NCBI RefSeq assembly: GCF_000239815.1
Contig: NZ_CAFK01000055.1
Location: forward strand, 1 to 42,089
Length of the DNA: 42,089 nucleotides
Origin: Bradyrhizobium sp. STM 3843
Lineage (GTDB): Bacteria > Pseudomonadota > Alphaproteobacteria > Rhizobiales > Xanthobacteraceae
Reading direction: 5' to 3'
Part shown: positions 32,962 through 40,748 of the stretch, piece by piece
Position numbering within the stretch: the first letter of the stretch is position 1
Layout of the letters: each line of letters starts with the position of its first letter
Program-made: the position numbers and the translations under genes
The notes under the pieces: model-generated
Told to the model about the DNA's origin: nothing
What the model saw: only the letters and a program-made list of their open reading frames with translations
Databases searched by the model: none

Positions 32962-33496
32962 AATTGCCGTGTTTATCGACGGCGCCAACCTATATTCGAC
33001 CACGCGCGCGCTCGCCTTCGATATCGATTACAAGCGGCTTCTTTCCGACCTTGCAGGCCGCGGCAATCTGGTGCGCGTGCTCTACTACACGGCAACCCTT
33101 GAAGAACAGGAATTCAACACCGTTCGGCCGTTGATCGATTGGCTCGATTACAACGGCTATTCGGTAGTGACCAAGCCGGCGAAAGAATTCACCGACGCGG
33201 CCGGCCGCCGCAAGATCAAAGGCAACATGGACGTTGAGCTTGCGGTTGACGCCATGGAGCTCGCCGAGCACGTTGACCAGATCATCCTGTTTTCCGGCGA
33301 TGGCGACTTCCGGTCGCTCGTCGAAGCGGTCCAGCGGCGCGGAGTGCGCGTCACGGTAGTATCGACCATAAAGACGCAGCCGGCGATGATTGCGGACGAG
33401 CTGCGCCGGCAGGCGGATGTCTTCACCGACCTGGTCGAGCTTAAATCGACGATCGGTCGCGATCCGGCGGAGCGCGCGGCGCGGGGTGCCGCATGA
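32951..33496 (+). CDS. NYN-domain (LabA-like) nuclease
   Basis: The product is 181 residues, ATG 32951 with AAGGA about 8 bases upstream. The N-terminus IAVFIDGANLY supplies the first PIN-type acidic residue; a second is in GNMDVELAVDAM and a third in ILFSGDGDFRSLVEAVQRRG. This is the complete catalytic set of NYN/LabA-like RNases. Its start overlaps the HNH-like gene by 11 bases. Such genes are common in rhizobial chromosomes and phages; here it belongs to the early operon and probably cleaves RNA. Confidence 0.85.
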   Translation: MQNRIAVFIDGANLYSTTRALAFDIDYKRLLSDLAGRGNLVRVLYYTATLEEQEFNTVRPLIDWLDYNGYSVVTKPAKEFTDAAGRRKIKGNMDVELAVDAMELAEHVDQIILFSGDGDFRSLVEAVQRRGVRVTVVSTIKTQPAMIADELRRQADVFTDLVELKSTIGRDPAERAARGAA

Positions 33497-33672
33497 TCGA
33501 CCGGCAGGCCGGCCAGATCATCTGGCAGTGCGACAGCTGCGAGGACGTCCTCGAGACGGGGACGCCCGATTTCGACGATGCGCGCGCGATCATGCAGCGC
33601 AAGCAATGGAAGGCGCAGAAGATCGGACGGGATTGGATTCACGCCTGCCCGGAATGCGAGATCGACCGATGA
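33493..33672 (+). CDS. 59-aa zinc-ribbon protein
   Basis: ATG 33493 overlaps the NYN stop by 4 bases (ATGA) and the frame ends TGA 33672, overlapping the next ATG by 4. Two CxxC pairs are present: CDSC near residue 13 and CPEC near 53, spaced as in a single zinc ribbon. The middle (GTPDFDDARAIMQRKQW) is helical. Similar small proteins accompany phage recombination genes in this order. Metal binding is inferred from the cysteine pattern. Confidence 0.65.
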   Translation: MIDRQAGQIIWQCDSCEDVLETGTPDFDDARAIMQRKQWKAQKIGRDWIHACPECEIDR

Positions 33673-34079
33673 GCAGCAGTGACCCGACTTCAAATAAGAC
33701 CGCTAAGTCTAAGTCGGATCACGGACTTTTCGTCTCGGATCGGGAACTGCATCAGCTCATCAGCCCACACATGGGCTGGGACCGGTTTCGGGCAAAGCTC
33801 CGCGTGGCAGAACTCCAGGGTTTCCCGAAATTCAGCGAGTTTTGGGGCGGAAGATATTGGCCGAAAGTCTGCGCTTGGCTGGACAAAGACAACCGGCTCA
33901 ATGACCATGCCACCGCTCCCTTAGCAGAAGACGGCCCGGAGAACTTCGATGCCCCCCCGCGGCGACTACCCCGGTCTCAAGCGAAACAAAACCGGCAAGC
34001 CCTATTGGATAGCGCGTCAGGTGACTCGAAACCCGCTCGGCTTTCCGGATCTGTGCATTCCATTGCCCGAGGACGCTGA
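33669..34079 (+). CDS. Winged-helix excisionase candidate
   Basis: The product is up to 136 residues from ATG 33669. The N-terminus carries a short MerR/AlpA-like winged helix (LFVSDRELHQLISPHMGWDR, FPKFSEFWGGRYWPKVCAWL), the pattern of phage excisionase-like proteins placed directly before integrase genes. The last 43 residues overlap the integrase start region in another frame by 131 bases, an unusually long overlap. The true C-terminus may be used as written or the annotated integrase start may be later; the integrase start has a good ribosome site. Confidence 0.65.
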   Translation: MSSSDPTSNKTAKSKSDHGLFVSDRELHQLISPHMGWDRFRAKLRVAELQGFPKFSEFWGGRYWPKVCAWLDKDNRLNDHATAPLAEDGPENFDAPPRRLPRSQAKQNRQALLDSASGDSKPARLSGSVHSIARGR

Positions 34080-35238
34080 AGAAGTGCAGCTCGCCGAAAT
34101 CTGTCAGCAACATACTGCAAGGCTTCAAGCCTGGATCGAAACGGTCAGCAAGGAAGAACCGTCGCTGACACGGACGCGATATGACGGCACGATGCGGACG
34201 GCCTGCCAGATATACCAAGAGCATCCGCTCTCTACGTTCAATAGTGTCAAGCACAACACACGCCGCGGCTATCTGGCTGACCTTACTGTCATCGTCGAAA
34301 GCGTCGGTCAGCGCCTGATCCGGAACGTCACCGTGCTGGACGTAAAAAACTGGTACCAGCAATGGCGAAAGGGTGTGGTCTACGTCGACGAGGCAGGCAA
34401 CCAGACGATCGGACCGGAGCGGGTCGCTCGCGCTCACAATGCAGTGGCGATGGTGCGGATGGTTCTTCGCTTTATGGCGGCACTTCGTCATCCCGACTGC
34501 AAATTGCTCGCCGAGGAGCTTGCGAACGTGCAATTCGAGCGCGAAGGCGCGAGAGAACAAGAACTCACCTACCAGCACGTGCGCGCCTTCATTCGAACCG
34601 CCTTCGATCTCGCCGAAAAAGGCGTCATGCCGCAAGATCGCGCGCTCTACATGGCTATTGGCACTGCATCGCAATTCGAATTGATGCTTCGTCAGAAGGA
34701 CATCATTGGCGACTGGGCGCCGCGCAACGCCACCGCGCGATTCCCGGCGGGGATCTCCATCGTCCATCTCGATGATGAGACCTGGTCTGGTTTTTTCACC
34801 TGGGAAAGTGTTCCCGGCTGGCGCTGGCGCACCCGAACCTCAAAATCGAAGTATCGGTCGCCGGCCGAATTCGACCTCACACTCTATGACCTGCTTTTCC
34901 CATTGCTCGAAATGGTCCCGATGGATCAGCGTCACGGCGCGATCGTGAAGGGCGAACATGGGTTGCCGATTCGGTACCGGTCCTATGCCAAGTGGTGGAG
35001 ACAGATTGCGACAGCCGCCGGTATACCTGTCGAGGTCCAAAGCATGGATGCGCGCGCCGGCGGCGCAACCGAGGCGGAGGAAGCTGGAGCCAATCTCGAG
35101 GGCATCCAGGCCAACCTTACTCATACCAAGAAGGAAATGTCGCTGCGCTACATCCGCCGACGGACAAAGAAGATTGCCGCCGTCGCAGAGGTTCGCAAGC
35201 TCGCGCGCGGCGCTGGCGAAGGCGACGGAACGGCGTAA
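33949..35238 (+). CDS. int: Tyrosine site-specific recombinase (integrase)
   Basis: The product is 429 residues, ATG 33949 with GGAGAA 7 bases upstream. Catalytic residues are: Arg at LMLRQKDIIG (R248), Lys at RTRTSKSK (about K299), the box-II Arg in SMDARAGG (R369), His in LTHTKK (H392) and the nucleophile Tyr in SLRYIRR (Y401). The box-II position that is normally His (HxxR) is Met here, seen also in related rhizobial integrases as I recall. The gene ends 64 bases from the proline tRNA. It integrates and, with an excisionase, excises the prophage. Confidence 0.93.
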   Translation: MPPRGDYPGLKRNKTGKPYWIARQVTRNPLGFPDLCIPLPEDAEEVQLAEICQQHTARLQAWIETVSKEEPSLTRTRYDGTMRTACQIYQEHPLSTFNSVKHNTRRGYLADLTVIVESVGQRLIRNVTVLDVKNWYQQWRKGVVYVDEAGNQTIGPERVARAHNAVAMVRMVLRFMAALRHPDCKLLAEELANVQFEREGAREQELTYQHVRAFIRTAFDLAEKGVMPQDRALYMAIGTASQFELMLRQKDIIGDWAPRNATARFPAGISIVHLDDETWSGFFTWESVPGWRWRTRTSKSKYRSPAEFDLTLYDLLFPLLEMVPMDQRHGAIVKGEHGLPIRYRSYAKWWRQIATAAGIPVEVQSMDARAGGATEAEEAGANLEGIQANLTHTKKEMSLRYIRRRTKKIAAVAEVRKLARGAGEGDGTA

Positions 35239-35247
35239 GAACCGAAC

Positions 35248-35268
35248 GTCAGAACACCGTCAGAACAC
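35248..35268 (+). repeat. Two direct GTCAGAACAC repeats (integrase arm-site candidate)
   Basis: GTCAGAACAC is repeated at 35248-35257 and 35259-35268, one base apart. They lie between the integrase stop and the tRNA, where arm-type integrase sites usually are. An 11-base period places both on one face of the helix. Confidence 0.55.
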
Positions 35269-35302
35269 AAGCTGAAAACCTAAAGGAACTCAAATGCTTA
35301 AC

Positions 35303-35379
35303 TGGTCGGGGCAGCTGGATTCGAACCAACGACCTGCAGTACCCAAAACTGCCGCGCTACCAGGCTGCGCTATACCCCG
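35303..35379 (-). tRNA. tRNA-Pro (TGG), attachment site for the prophage
   Basis: A complete cloverleaf is read on the minus strand. The acceptor CGGGGTA pairs with TGCCCCG. The D arm is GCGC...GCGC. The anticodon stem GCAGT/ACTGC surrounds TTTGGGT with anticodon TGG. The T stem is GTTGG/CCAGC, and CCA is encoded. The 3' end faces the integrase, so the gene has been restored by the incoming phage att sequence. Confidence 0.92.
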
Positions 35380-35533
35380 ATGCCTTGATGGCCCGACGTC
35401 CTACACGCTCCCGGCGTCCGCAGCAAGGCGATACGGACCGGCGGGTTCGGCAGGGGCCGCCGGCTGCGGCTCAACCTGAAGGAGACGGTATCAGCAGTTC
35501 ACAACTGCGTCATTTCGCACCATGCCCGCAGGA

Positions 35534-36187
35534 TCAGTGCGAGGACAGCGCGGGCGATCCCGTCTCCGGATGGATCTCCGCCGCCATCATGCCCTTGGAG
35601 CCCGGCCCATAGCGGACGAGTACATACTGACCGGGACGCAACTCGGTCATCCCGAAGCGGCGCAGCGTTTCCATATGAACGAAGATGTCCGGGGTACCTT
35701 CGCCGCAAGTGACGAAGCCGAAACCGCGCAACCGGTTGAACCATTTCACCTGCGCACGCTCCAGCCCGCTGGTCGGCGTGACCGTGACATGCGTTCGCGG
35801 TGGCAGCATCTGTGCTGGATGGATCGCGGTCGACTCGTCCATCGAGACGATGCGGAAGGCCTGATAGCCCTTGGCGCGCTGCACACACTCGCAGACCAGC
35901 CGAGCCCCCTCATACGCCGTCTGATAGCCGTCGCGCCTAAGCACCGTGACGTGCAACAGCACGTCCGGCCATCCATTGTCGGGAACGATGAACCCGTATC
36001 CCTTCGACGCGTCGAACCATTTGATCACGCCGCTAATTTCGACAAGATTCTCGCCGAGACCTGACAACGCATCGATCGCCGAATCGCGTGTGGTACCGCC
36101 TGGAAACTCTCCCCCGAGCCGGCTTGGTGCTGATCCACCAGGCACCGGTACCCCGAGCTTCTTGGACTCAAATCCGTCCGACCCCAT
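35534..36187 (-). CDS. Double cold-shock-domain protein
   Basis: The product is about 217 residues. ATG 36187 is chosen because GAGG lies about 10 bases upstream and the extra 27 residues of the longer frame look non-coding. The two cold-shock domains begin SGVIKWFDASKGYGFIVPD and AQVKWFNRLRGFGFVTCGEG. Each has the RNP1 (KGYGFI, RGFGFV) and RNP2 (VLLHVTV, DIFVHM) nucleic-acid-binding motifs. The first 60 residues are low-complexity. It is an alphaproteobacterial core gene that binds RNA or single-stranded DNA. It is the first host gene after the prophage boundary. Confidence 0.88.
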   Translation of the reverse strand: MGSDGFESKKLGVPVPGGSAPSRLGGEFPGGTTRDSAIDALSGLGENLVEISGVIKWFDASKGYGFIVPDNGWPDVLLHVTVLRRDGYQTAYEGARLVCECVQRAKGYQAFRIVSMDESTAIHPAQMLPPRTHVTVTPTSGLERAQVKWFNRLRGFGFVTCGEGTPDIFVHMETLRRFGMTELRPGQYVLVRYGPGSKGMMAAEIHPETGSPALSSH

Positions 36188-36386
36188 AACCCCGGACCTC
36201 ACATATGATTGTGAGCCGCCACCCCTGCAACGGCGCCCCCATGACGCGCGCTCATCACCACTACTCACGATGATTCACGCGAATCTCTCGAATCAAAAGA
36301 TAACATTCCCTTGCCTCGCGCATAGATAAAAATCGGAGTGGTTAGAACCTATGAACAGCCTTGCGCAGGCGCGAATCAGTTTCGGT

Positions 36387-37148
36387 TCAGTTGCGGACGA
36401 AGGGCGACAGGGTTTCTCCGATGTCGTGACGAATGACGAGATCGGCAACGTCGTCTTGTTCGGTAGGTTCCCGATTGATGATCACAAGCTTCGCACCTGC
36501 GTTCTTGGCCATCAACGGAAAGCCGGCAGCGGGCCACACCACGAGCGAGGAGCCGATCGCGAGCAACAGATCGCAATGCTGCGCGAGCTCGGTGGCGCGC
36601 TGCATCGCCTCCTCCGGCATCGCTTCGCCGAACGAGACGGTCGCCGTCTTCACCGGATCGCCACAGGCTGGACAATCCGGCGCGGCCTTTCCGGCCTCGA
36701 AATGCTGTTTGACCCAAGCCAGGTCATATTCTTGCCGACATCCGATGCATCGCGCATAAGTTGTATTGCCGTGCAGCTCGACAACGTGATCGGCGGCAAA
36801 GCCGGAGGCCTGGTGCAGATTGTCGATGTTCTGGGTGATGAGCGCGGGAATCTTGCCGGCCCGGTAGAGCGAGGCAAGCGCGCGGTGGCCGCGCCCCGGC
36901 TTGGCTTGCGCGAACACCGCCTCCATGGCGAAACGACGCCGCCAGGCCTCGTCACGGGCATCCTGGCTCATCACGAACTCATCGAACGGAATCGGTCGGT
37001 TGCGGGTCCATAGCCCGCCCGGCGAGCGGAAGTCTGGAATGCCACATTCCGTCGAGATTCCCGCCCCGGTAAAGGGCACGATAACGCTGGCAGCCGCGAT
37101 CATGTCGCCGAGCACGGCGACACCGCTCTGGAGATCCGTTGCAATCAT
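36387..37148 (-). CDS. cobB: Sir2-family NAD-dependent protein deacylase
   Basis: The product is about 253 residues from ATG 37148 (ATG 37157 is also possible). Motifs are: GAGISTECGIPDFRS for NAD binding, TQNIDNLHQ, the catalytic His in VVELHG, four zinc cysteines in CIGC...CPAC, and GSSLVVWPAA with a final NREPTEQDD. It removes acyl groups from lysines using NAD. The gene stands alone and its neighbours are unrelated. Confidence 0.93.
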   Translation of the reverse strand: MIATDLQSGVAVLGDMIAAASVIVPFTGAGISTECGIPDFRSPGGLWTRNRPIPFDEFVMSQDARDEAWRRRFAMEAVFAQAKPGRGHRALASLYRAGKIPALITQNIDNLHQASGFAADHVVELHGNTTYARCIGCRQEYDLAWVKQHFEAGKAAPDCPACGDPVKTATVSFGEAMPEEAMQRATELAQHCDLLLAIGSSLVVWPAAGFPLMAKNAGAKLVIINREPTEQDDVADLVIRHDIGETLSPFVRN

Positions 37149-37523
37149 GGACGGCATTCCAAACGACAAAGGCCGTAGCAATCATAGCACGGCCCCACAC
37201 GTTGCAGCCTTCCCGCCGACCGCGGTCTGCGGAGCCCTGTCATGCAGCTTCGGGGACGGAGCCCTGAGCCTCATCGCGAGCGAGAAGTGACGAGCCTCAC
37301 AAGAATCGACCCTGCCCTTTCCTTCATCAACGGCGCGGCCAGCTCTCGAAGCCGAAATCCGGTTGCGAGCTCGGCGTGAAATACGGTGCATTTCCGGCGC
37401 TCGCACCCGCCCCCGGTGGGCGAAATCAGTGAGCAACATTTCAGTGCGCGGACCGTGTCCGCACTCGTGCCCCAATCACGACCGCTCATCCGCGCATGCG
37501 ATTCGCGGATTTGGAGATGACCC
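37149..37523. other. Intergenic, no gene recognised
   Basis: This 375-base stretch between the Sir2 gene and a small plus-strand gene has only overlapping short frames without ribosome sites. It contains the divergent promoters. No repeat or RNA was recognised. Confidence 0.4.
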
Positions 37524-37685
37524 ATGACAAAAAATGAAAAGCACGAGCGCCTTGTGCGGGAGCGCGAGGAGATCACGGCGCGGGTCGCCAGGTTCAAGGC
37601 GACGCAGGAGCGATTCGCCCGTGAGCGCGAGCAATATGCGACCGTGACCTGGGCGAAAGCCGGGAAGAACGAGCGCGCAGAATAG
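37524..37685 (+). CDS. 53-aa charged helical protein
   Basis: ATG 37524 has GGAGATG about 8 bases upstream and the frame ends TAG 37685. The peptide MTKNEKHERLVREREEITAR and RFKATQERFAREREQY is one long charged helix, perhaps dimeric. Small helical proteins of this kind are frequent in Bradyrhizobium genomes. Function is unknown. Confidence 0.65.
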   Translation: MTKNEKHERLVREREEITARVARFKATQERFAREREQYATVTWAKAGKNERAE

Positions 37686-37714
37686 CGTGGGGCGGCAGCC
37701 AGTCCCAAATGCAG

Positions 37715-37743
37715 AAGGCCCGGAAGCTGCGCTTCCGGGCCTT
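37715..37743 (-). terminator. Long perfect hairpin downstream of the secreted-protein gene
   Basis: AAGGCCCGGAAGC (37715-37727) and GCTTCCGGGCCTT (37731-37743) form a 13-base perfect stem with a 3-base loop. It starts a few bases after the stop of the leftward gene at 37748 and may serve both flanking genes, since it is bidirectional. The T-run is weak on both strands. Confidence 0.6.
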
Positions 37744-37747
37744 GCCG

Positions 37748-38032
37748 TTACCAGTGGTGGCGCCAATAGTGATGGCGGTAGTAGTAGGGGCCGCCGCCGT
37801 AATAGGCGTACGGACCGGGGCCATAAGCGTAGCGCGGCCCATAGTCGTAGCCATAGTCCGGCCCATAATAGTGCGGATGCGATGCCGCGATCGCGCCGGC
37901 TGTCAGCGCGCCGGCCGCAAGACCGAATGCCAAGCCCGGCCCGATGCCATGGGCTTCAGCCGGTGCCGACGTGGCAAGCGGCGTCGCGGCCACGGCGCCG
38001 ACGGTCGCCAAGACTGCAAGTGTTTTCCTCAT
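37748..38032 (-). CDS. Secreted glycine/tyrosine/histidine-rich protein
   Basis: The product is 94 residues. ATG 38032 follows GGAGGA by 7 bases. A signal peptide (MRKTLAVLATVGAVAATPLA) precedes an alanine-rich hydrophobic segment and a GPDYGYDYGPRYAYGPGPYA-type tail ending HHYWRHHW. Proteins of this type are common small periplasmic or surface proteins in Bradyrhizobium. The histidines suggest metal binding, which is not proven. Confidence 0.75.
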   Translation of the reverse strand: MRKTLAVLATVGAVAATPLATSAPAEAHGIGPGLAFGLAAGALTAGAIAASHPHYYGPDYGYDYGPRYAYGPGPYAYYGGGPYYYRHHYWRHHW

Positions 38033-38161
38033 GTACATGTCCTCCACTTGAACCCGCGCCATCAACGCGAACGCCCTGCTTTTGGTTGCGGGAACTGCGC
38101 GAACTGCCGCGGCGGAACGAGCGGGCCATTCGATCGTTCTGGTTGGATGCGAGGTGCCCAA

Positions 38162-38287
38162 ATGCCGTCATGGTTGGAACTGGTGTTGAATATCATCGGC
38201 TATGGAGGCTTCGTCGTGATCGCCTCCCGGCATTGGCCGCAAGGCGCCGATGGCGCCTCAGAGGAAGTTCGCCGGGACGAAGGATGA
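38162..38287 (+). CDS. 41-aa membrane peptide
   Basis: ATG 38162 has GAGG 8 bases upstream. The peptide MPSWLELVLNIIGYGGFVVI ASRHWPQ has one hydrophobic segment and a charged C-terminus. The upstream in-frame starts lie in the antisense of the secreted protein gene and are not used. It is a plausible small membrane protein; function is unknown. Confidence 0.5.
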   Translation: MPSWLELVLNIIGYGGFVVIASRHWPQGADGASEEVRRDEG

Positions 38288-38844
38288 TCGGGCGGACCTT
38301 CGACGCGCCGCGTGCAACCCGTCTGACCGCGCTGACCGCGCGGTTGCTCACCGTGCTTCGCTCCCCAGGCTGTCCACCGACTTATCCGCAGCAAATCCAC
38401 AGCCGCCCGATGACTCGAATCTTCCGTCCGACCCGGAGCTTGCTGCGCAAAATACCATAGCTTATCCCCAATACGCGCCAGGCCAACCTCGATCACCCCC
38501 GATGTTCCGGCGCGACTCGGCTCCTTGGGAAGCCACCTCAGCCAACATGGCGCGAAAGGTCGCGGGTGCTCCCGCTCTCCCGCTTGGCGAAATTCCTTTG
38601 AACCTTTTGCCGGGCATGGGGACTTACGGATGCTGGGGATTTCAGGGCCCAGTCTTCGAGGCAGCGTCACGCGGCGAGCATATTCCGCCGTTGTGGCGCT
38701 GCTGTCGTTTTCGCCACCCGCAGCACGGCTTGGCGTGCTCGATGCGCCGTGACGGCTCGCGACATCGGTCCATTCTAATTTCCCGATCCGTCCGAACACA
38801 GCAGCAAGCCGGCGCGCGTTCACTACGACCCGGCAAAAAGTAAA

Positions 38845-38866
38845 AGGCCCCCTTTGCAGGAGGCCT
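38845..38866 (-). terminator. Hairpin with U-rich tail on the minus strand
   Basis: AGGCCCCC (38845-38852) and GGAGGCCT (38859-38866) pair with one mismatch. On the minus strand the stem is followed by TTTTACTTTTT. It would terminate leftward transcripts from HU or from an unrecognised gene. Confidence 0.5.
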
Positions 38867-38972
38867 CTCACGGAGCGGATTTGACGTTTGCGACCTTCCT
38901 GCCGGAAGATCGAGATGCGAACGCCAGATCCGAAGCTCCGCCCGCATCAGCAAGATCGCTCGACCCGTTGGA

Positions 38973-39007
38973 CGCCAACATCCGCCAATGGAATGCGAAT
39001 GTTGGCG
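38973..39007 (-). terminator. Hairpin just after the HU gene
   Basis: CGCCAACAT (38973-38981) and ATGTTGGCG (38999-39007) are perfect 9-base arms around a 17-base loop, starting 15 bases after the HU stop. No U-run follows, so it may stabilise the mRNA end instead of stopping transcription by itself. Confidence 0.4.
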
Positions 39008-39021
39008 CCGGACCGTCGATC

Positions 39022-39324
39022 TCAGGCCACCGCGTCCTTGGCAGCCTTGACGGGGCGCGCCCGCACGATCTTGCGTGCCGGCTTGGCCTTGAACATCATC
39101 TCCTCGCCGGTGAAGGGATTGGTGCCCTTCCGCGCCTTCGTGGCGGGCTTCTTGATCACCACGAACTTCGCAAAGCCGGGGACCAGGAACACTCCGGTCT
39201 TCTTCAGCTCCTTGTGGCCGACATCGGTGAGCGTCTCCATGACGTTCTTGACGTCGCGCTTGGACAGCTCAGTCGTGGTCGCAATCTTCTCGATCAACTG
39301 CGACTTGGAAAGTTGGGTAGCCAT
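39022..39324 (-). CDS. HU-family DNA-binding protein
   Basis: The product is 100 residues, ATG 39324 with AAAGGAGAT just upstream. The HU pattern is complete: MATQLSKSQLIEKIATTTEL, then GVFLVPGFAKFVVIKKPATK and RKGTNPFTGEEMMFKAKPAR, the arm with its proline. The C-terminus has an extra basic alanine-rich tail (KIVRARPVKAAKDAVA), typical of rhizobial HU paralogues. It compacts and bends DNA. It is a stand-alone chromosomal gene. Confidence 0.93.
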   Translation of the reverse strand: MATQLSKSQLIEKIATTTELSKRDVKNVMETLTDVGHKELKKTGVFLVPGFAKFVVIKKPATKARKGTNPFTGEEMMFKAKPARKIVRARPVKAAKDAVA

Positions 39325-40012
39325 CGTATCTCCTTTGAGTGGTACCGACGAAAGATTTAGACGACTGCGCGGCTCTCGCACGCATTTCAGCGCGGATCGG
39401 TCGGGGCTTTCTGGCTGCATTGCGCAGCCGGGACTTTCAGTCGTCTGGTGGTATGACCCCGCGTTCTTTCGGGAATCTCCTGGTTTTTAAGGGCCCCGAA
39501 GCACCCACAGCGCCGCCAAAATTCCAACGGCGCGCGCAGAAGTCAAGGATGGATGCTCACATATCGCGCCCTGTGTTTCATTTTTCCCTATGTTTTAAGG
39601 CATTTTCGGCTGTTGCGCGTGATTTCAGCGACACTTTCCTCACGCAATTGCGGCGAAATGACCTGGAACGGACGCTGCCGGCACCACGGCCGATGCGCGA
39701 ATCACTGCCAAAATAGGCCTTTGCGACACATGGACGCGTGCCGCGGCGGCGCGAGATCCGGCCCCGTCCAAGCTCGCGACGGCGGCTTCCAGCCGGTACT
39801 TCTAGCCCGTAAGGAGATTCGTCCGGCCGTGTTGCAGCTGCACGCGAACGTCCGGCACCGCGGCCAAATCTGACGCGGGACAGATGAACAAATCCGCGCG
39901 AGCCTATTTAAAGCCCAGTCGGACCCACTGCCTGACATTACCTTTTGCTGCTATGGACGGCGCGGCCGACAGTCCCCGTCGAGCACCAGCTTTCGTCAAG
40001 GAGACAAGAACA
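39325..40012. other. Intergenic, promoter region between HU and glyoxalase
   Basis: This 690-base stretch has short overlapping frames only. AT-rich segments at 39540-39620 are probably the HU promoter side. I see no tRNA, repeat or conserved small gene. Confidence 0.4.
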
Positions 40013-40465
40013 ATGCGCTATCTCCACACCATGCTGCGCGTGCGCAATCTCGATGTCGCGCTCAAATTCTATTCCGATGCGCTCGGGCTGAAGGAGGTCC
40101 GGCGGATCGAGAACGACAAGGGCCGCTTCACGCTGGTCTTCCTGTGCGCGCCGGAAGATGAACATCTGCTGAAGAGCCTGCCGCCGACGCGCGGTGCGCC
40201 GCTGGTCGAGCTCACTTACAATTGGGATGAAGAGACCTATGGCGAGGACCGCTTCTTCGGCCACCTCGCCTACGAGGTCGACGACATCTACGCCACCTGC
40301 CAGCAGCTGATGAAGCTCGGTATCACCATCAACCGTCCGCCCCGCGACGGCAACATGGCGTTCGTCCGCTCGCCGGATCTGCATTCAATCGAGCTGTTGC
40401 AGAAGGGCGAGCCGAAGCCGCCGCAGGAGCCGTGGCTGTCGATGCCGAACACCGGCCACTGGTAG
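40013..40465 (+). CDS. gloA: Lactoylglutathione lyase (glyoxalase I)
   Basis: The product is 150 residues. ATG 40013 follows AAGGAG by 9 bases; the longer frame start at 39884 has no support. The start [20 protein letters not shown] matches GloA. Metal ligands are expected at H5, the Glu of VELTYNW, the His of [10 protein letters not shown] and the Glu of HSIELLQ. It converts the methylglyoxal-glutathione adduct to lactoylglutathione. The last 15 residues are a short extension. Confidence 0.92.
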   Translation: MRYLHTMLRVRNLDVALKFYSDALGLKEVRRIENDKGRFTLVFLCAPEDEHLLKSLPPTRGAPLVELTYNWDEETYGEDRFFGHLAYEVDDIYATCQQLMKLGITINRPPRDGNMAFVRSPDLHSIELLQKGEPKPPQEPWLSMPNTGHW

Positions 40466-40555
40466 TTCGCCCGAGAACCTCCTTGAAGCCGGAACATCAC
40501 CGCCGCCACTGCGTTGTCCCTCCGATTGAATGGAGAGGAATGCGAGGAGGCGGAC

Positions 40556-40636
40556 ATGGGCCGAGGACTTCTGTTGTGGCTGTTGGGCGTGCCGATTCCG
40601 GTGATCATTCTGTTGTGGCTCTTCTTCGGCCACTGA
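40556..40636 (+). CDS. 26-aa hydrophobic peptide
   Basis: ATG 40556 has AGGAGG 6 bases upstream. The peptide is almost wholly hydrophobic (MGRGLLLWLLGVPIPVIILL, ending WLFFGH). A terminator follows directly. Small peptides of this kind are frequent in rhizobia. The strong ribosome site makes it a real small membrane peptide. Confidence 0.65.
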   Translation: MGRGLLLWLLGVPIPVIILLWLFFGH

Positions 40637-40660
40637 TCCCGATATCGATACGTGCCGCGA

Positions 40661-40689
40661 AAAGCCCCGCCCCGCCGGCGGGGCTTTTT
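40661..40689 (+). terminator. Intrinsic terminator
   Basis: AAAGCCCCGCC (40661-40671) pairs with GGCGGGGCTTT (40677-40687), 5-base loop, followed by TT. A strong GC stem with a T-run on the plus strand ends the glyoxalase and peptide transcript. Confidence 0.85.
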
Positions 40690-40748
40690 GCATGTGCAGC
40701 ACGCACCGGCTATTCAAGGCTTCAACAACGCTGAAGCAGGAGAGCCAC

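Larger units (their letters stand above)
1..35350. mobile_element. Integrated tailed-phage genome (prophage), right part; left end outside window
   Basis: Terminase, portal, minor head, prohead protease, cement and capsid genes lie on the minus strand at the left. An immunity region, recombinase, helicase and integrase lie on the plus strand at the right. Together they make one prophage. The right boundary is placed inside the proline tRNA gene, because the integrase ends 64 bases from the tRNA 3' end, the usual arrangement for integration into a tRNA. The exact att core cannot be set, since the left end and its duplicate of the tRNA 3' end are beyond position 1. Tail and lysis genes are not seen and are presumably also to the left. 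Confidence 0.93.
38288..39021. other. Intergenic host DNA, no gene supported
   Basis: This 730-base stretch holds overlapping open frames on both strands (38200-38871 minus, 38250-38843 plus) with no ribosome site or recognisable protein. It contains a minus-strand terminator near 38845 and a hairpin near 38973. Two DnaA-box-like words near 38382 and 38462 are noted but not called. Confidence 0.45.

Noticed and set aside
38382..38470. DnaA-box-like words TTATCCGCA and TTATCCCCA
   Set aside because: Only two imperfect boxes, no AT-rich unwinding region and no origin-linked genes nearby.
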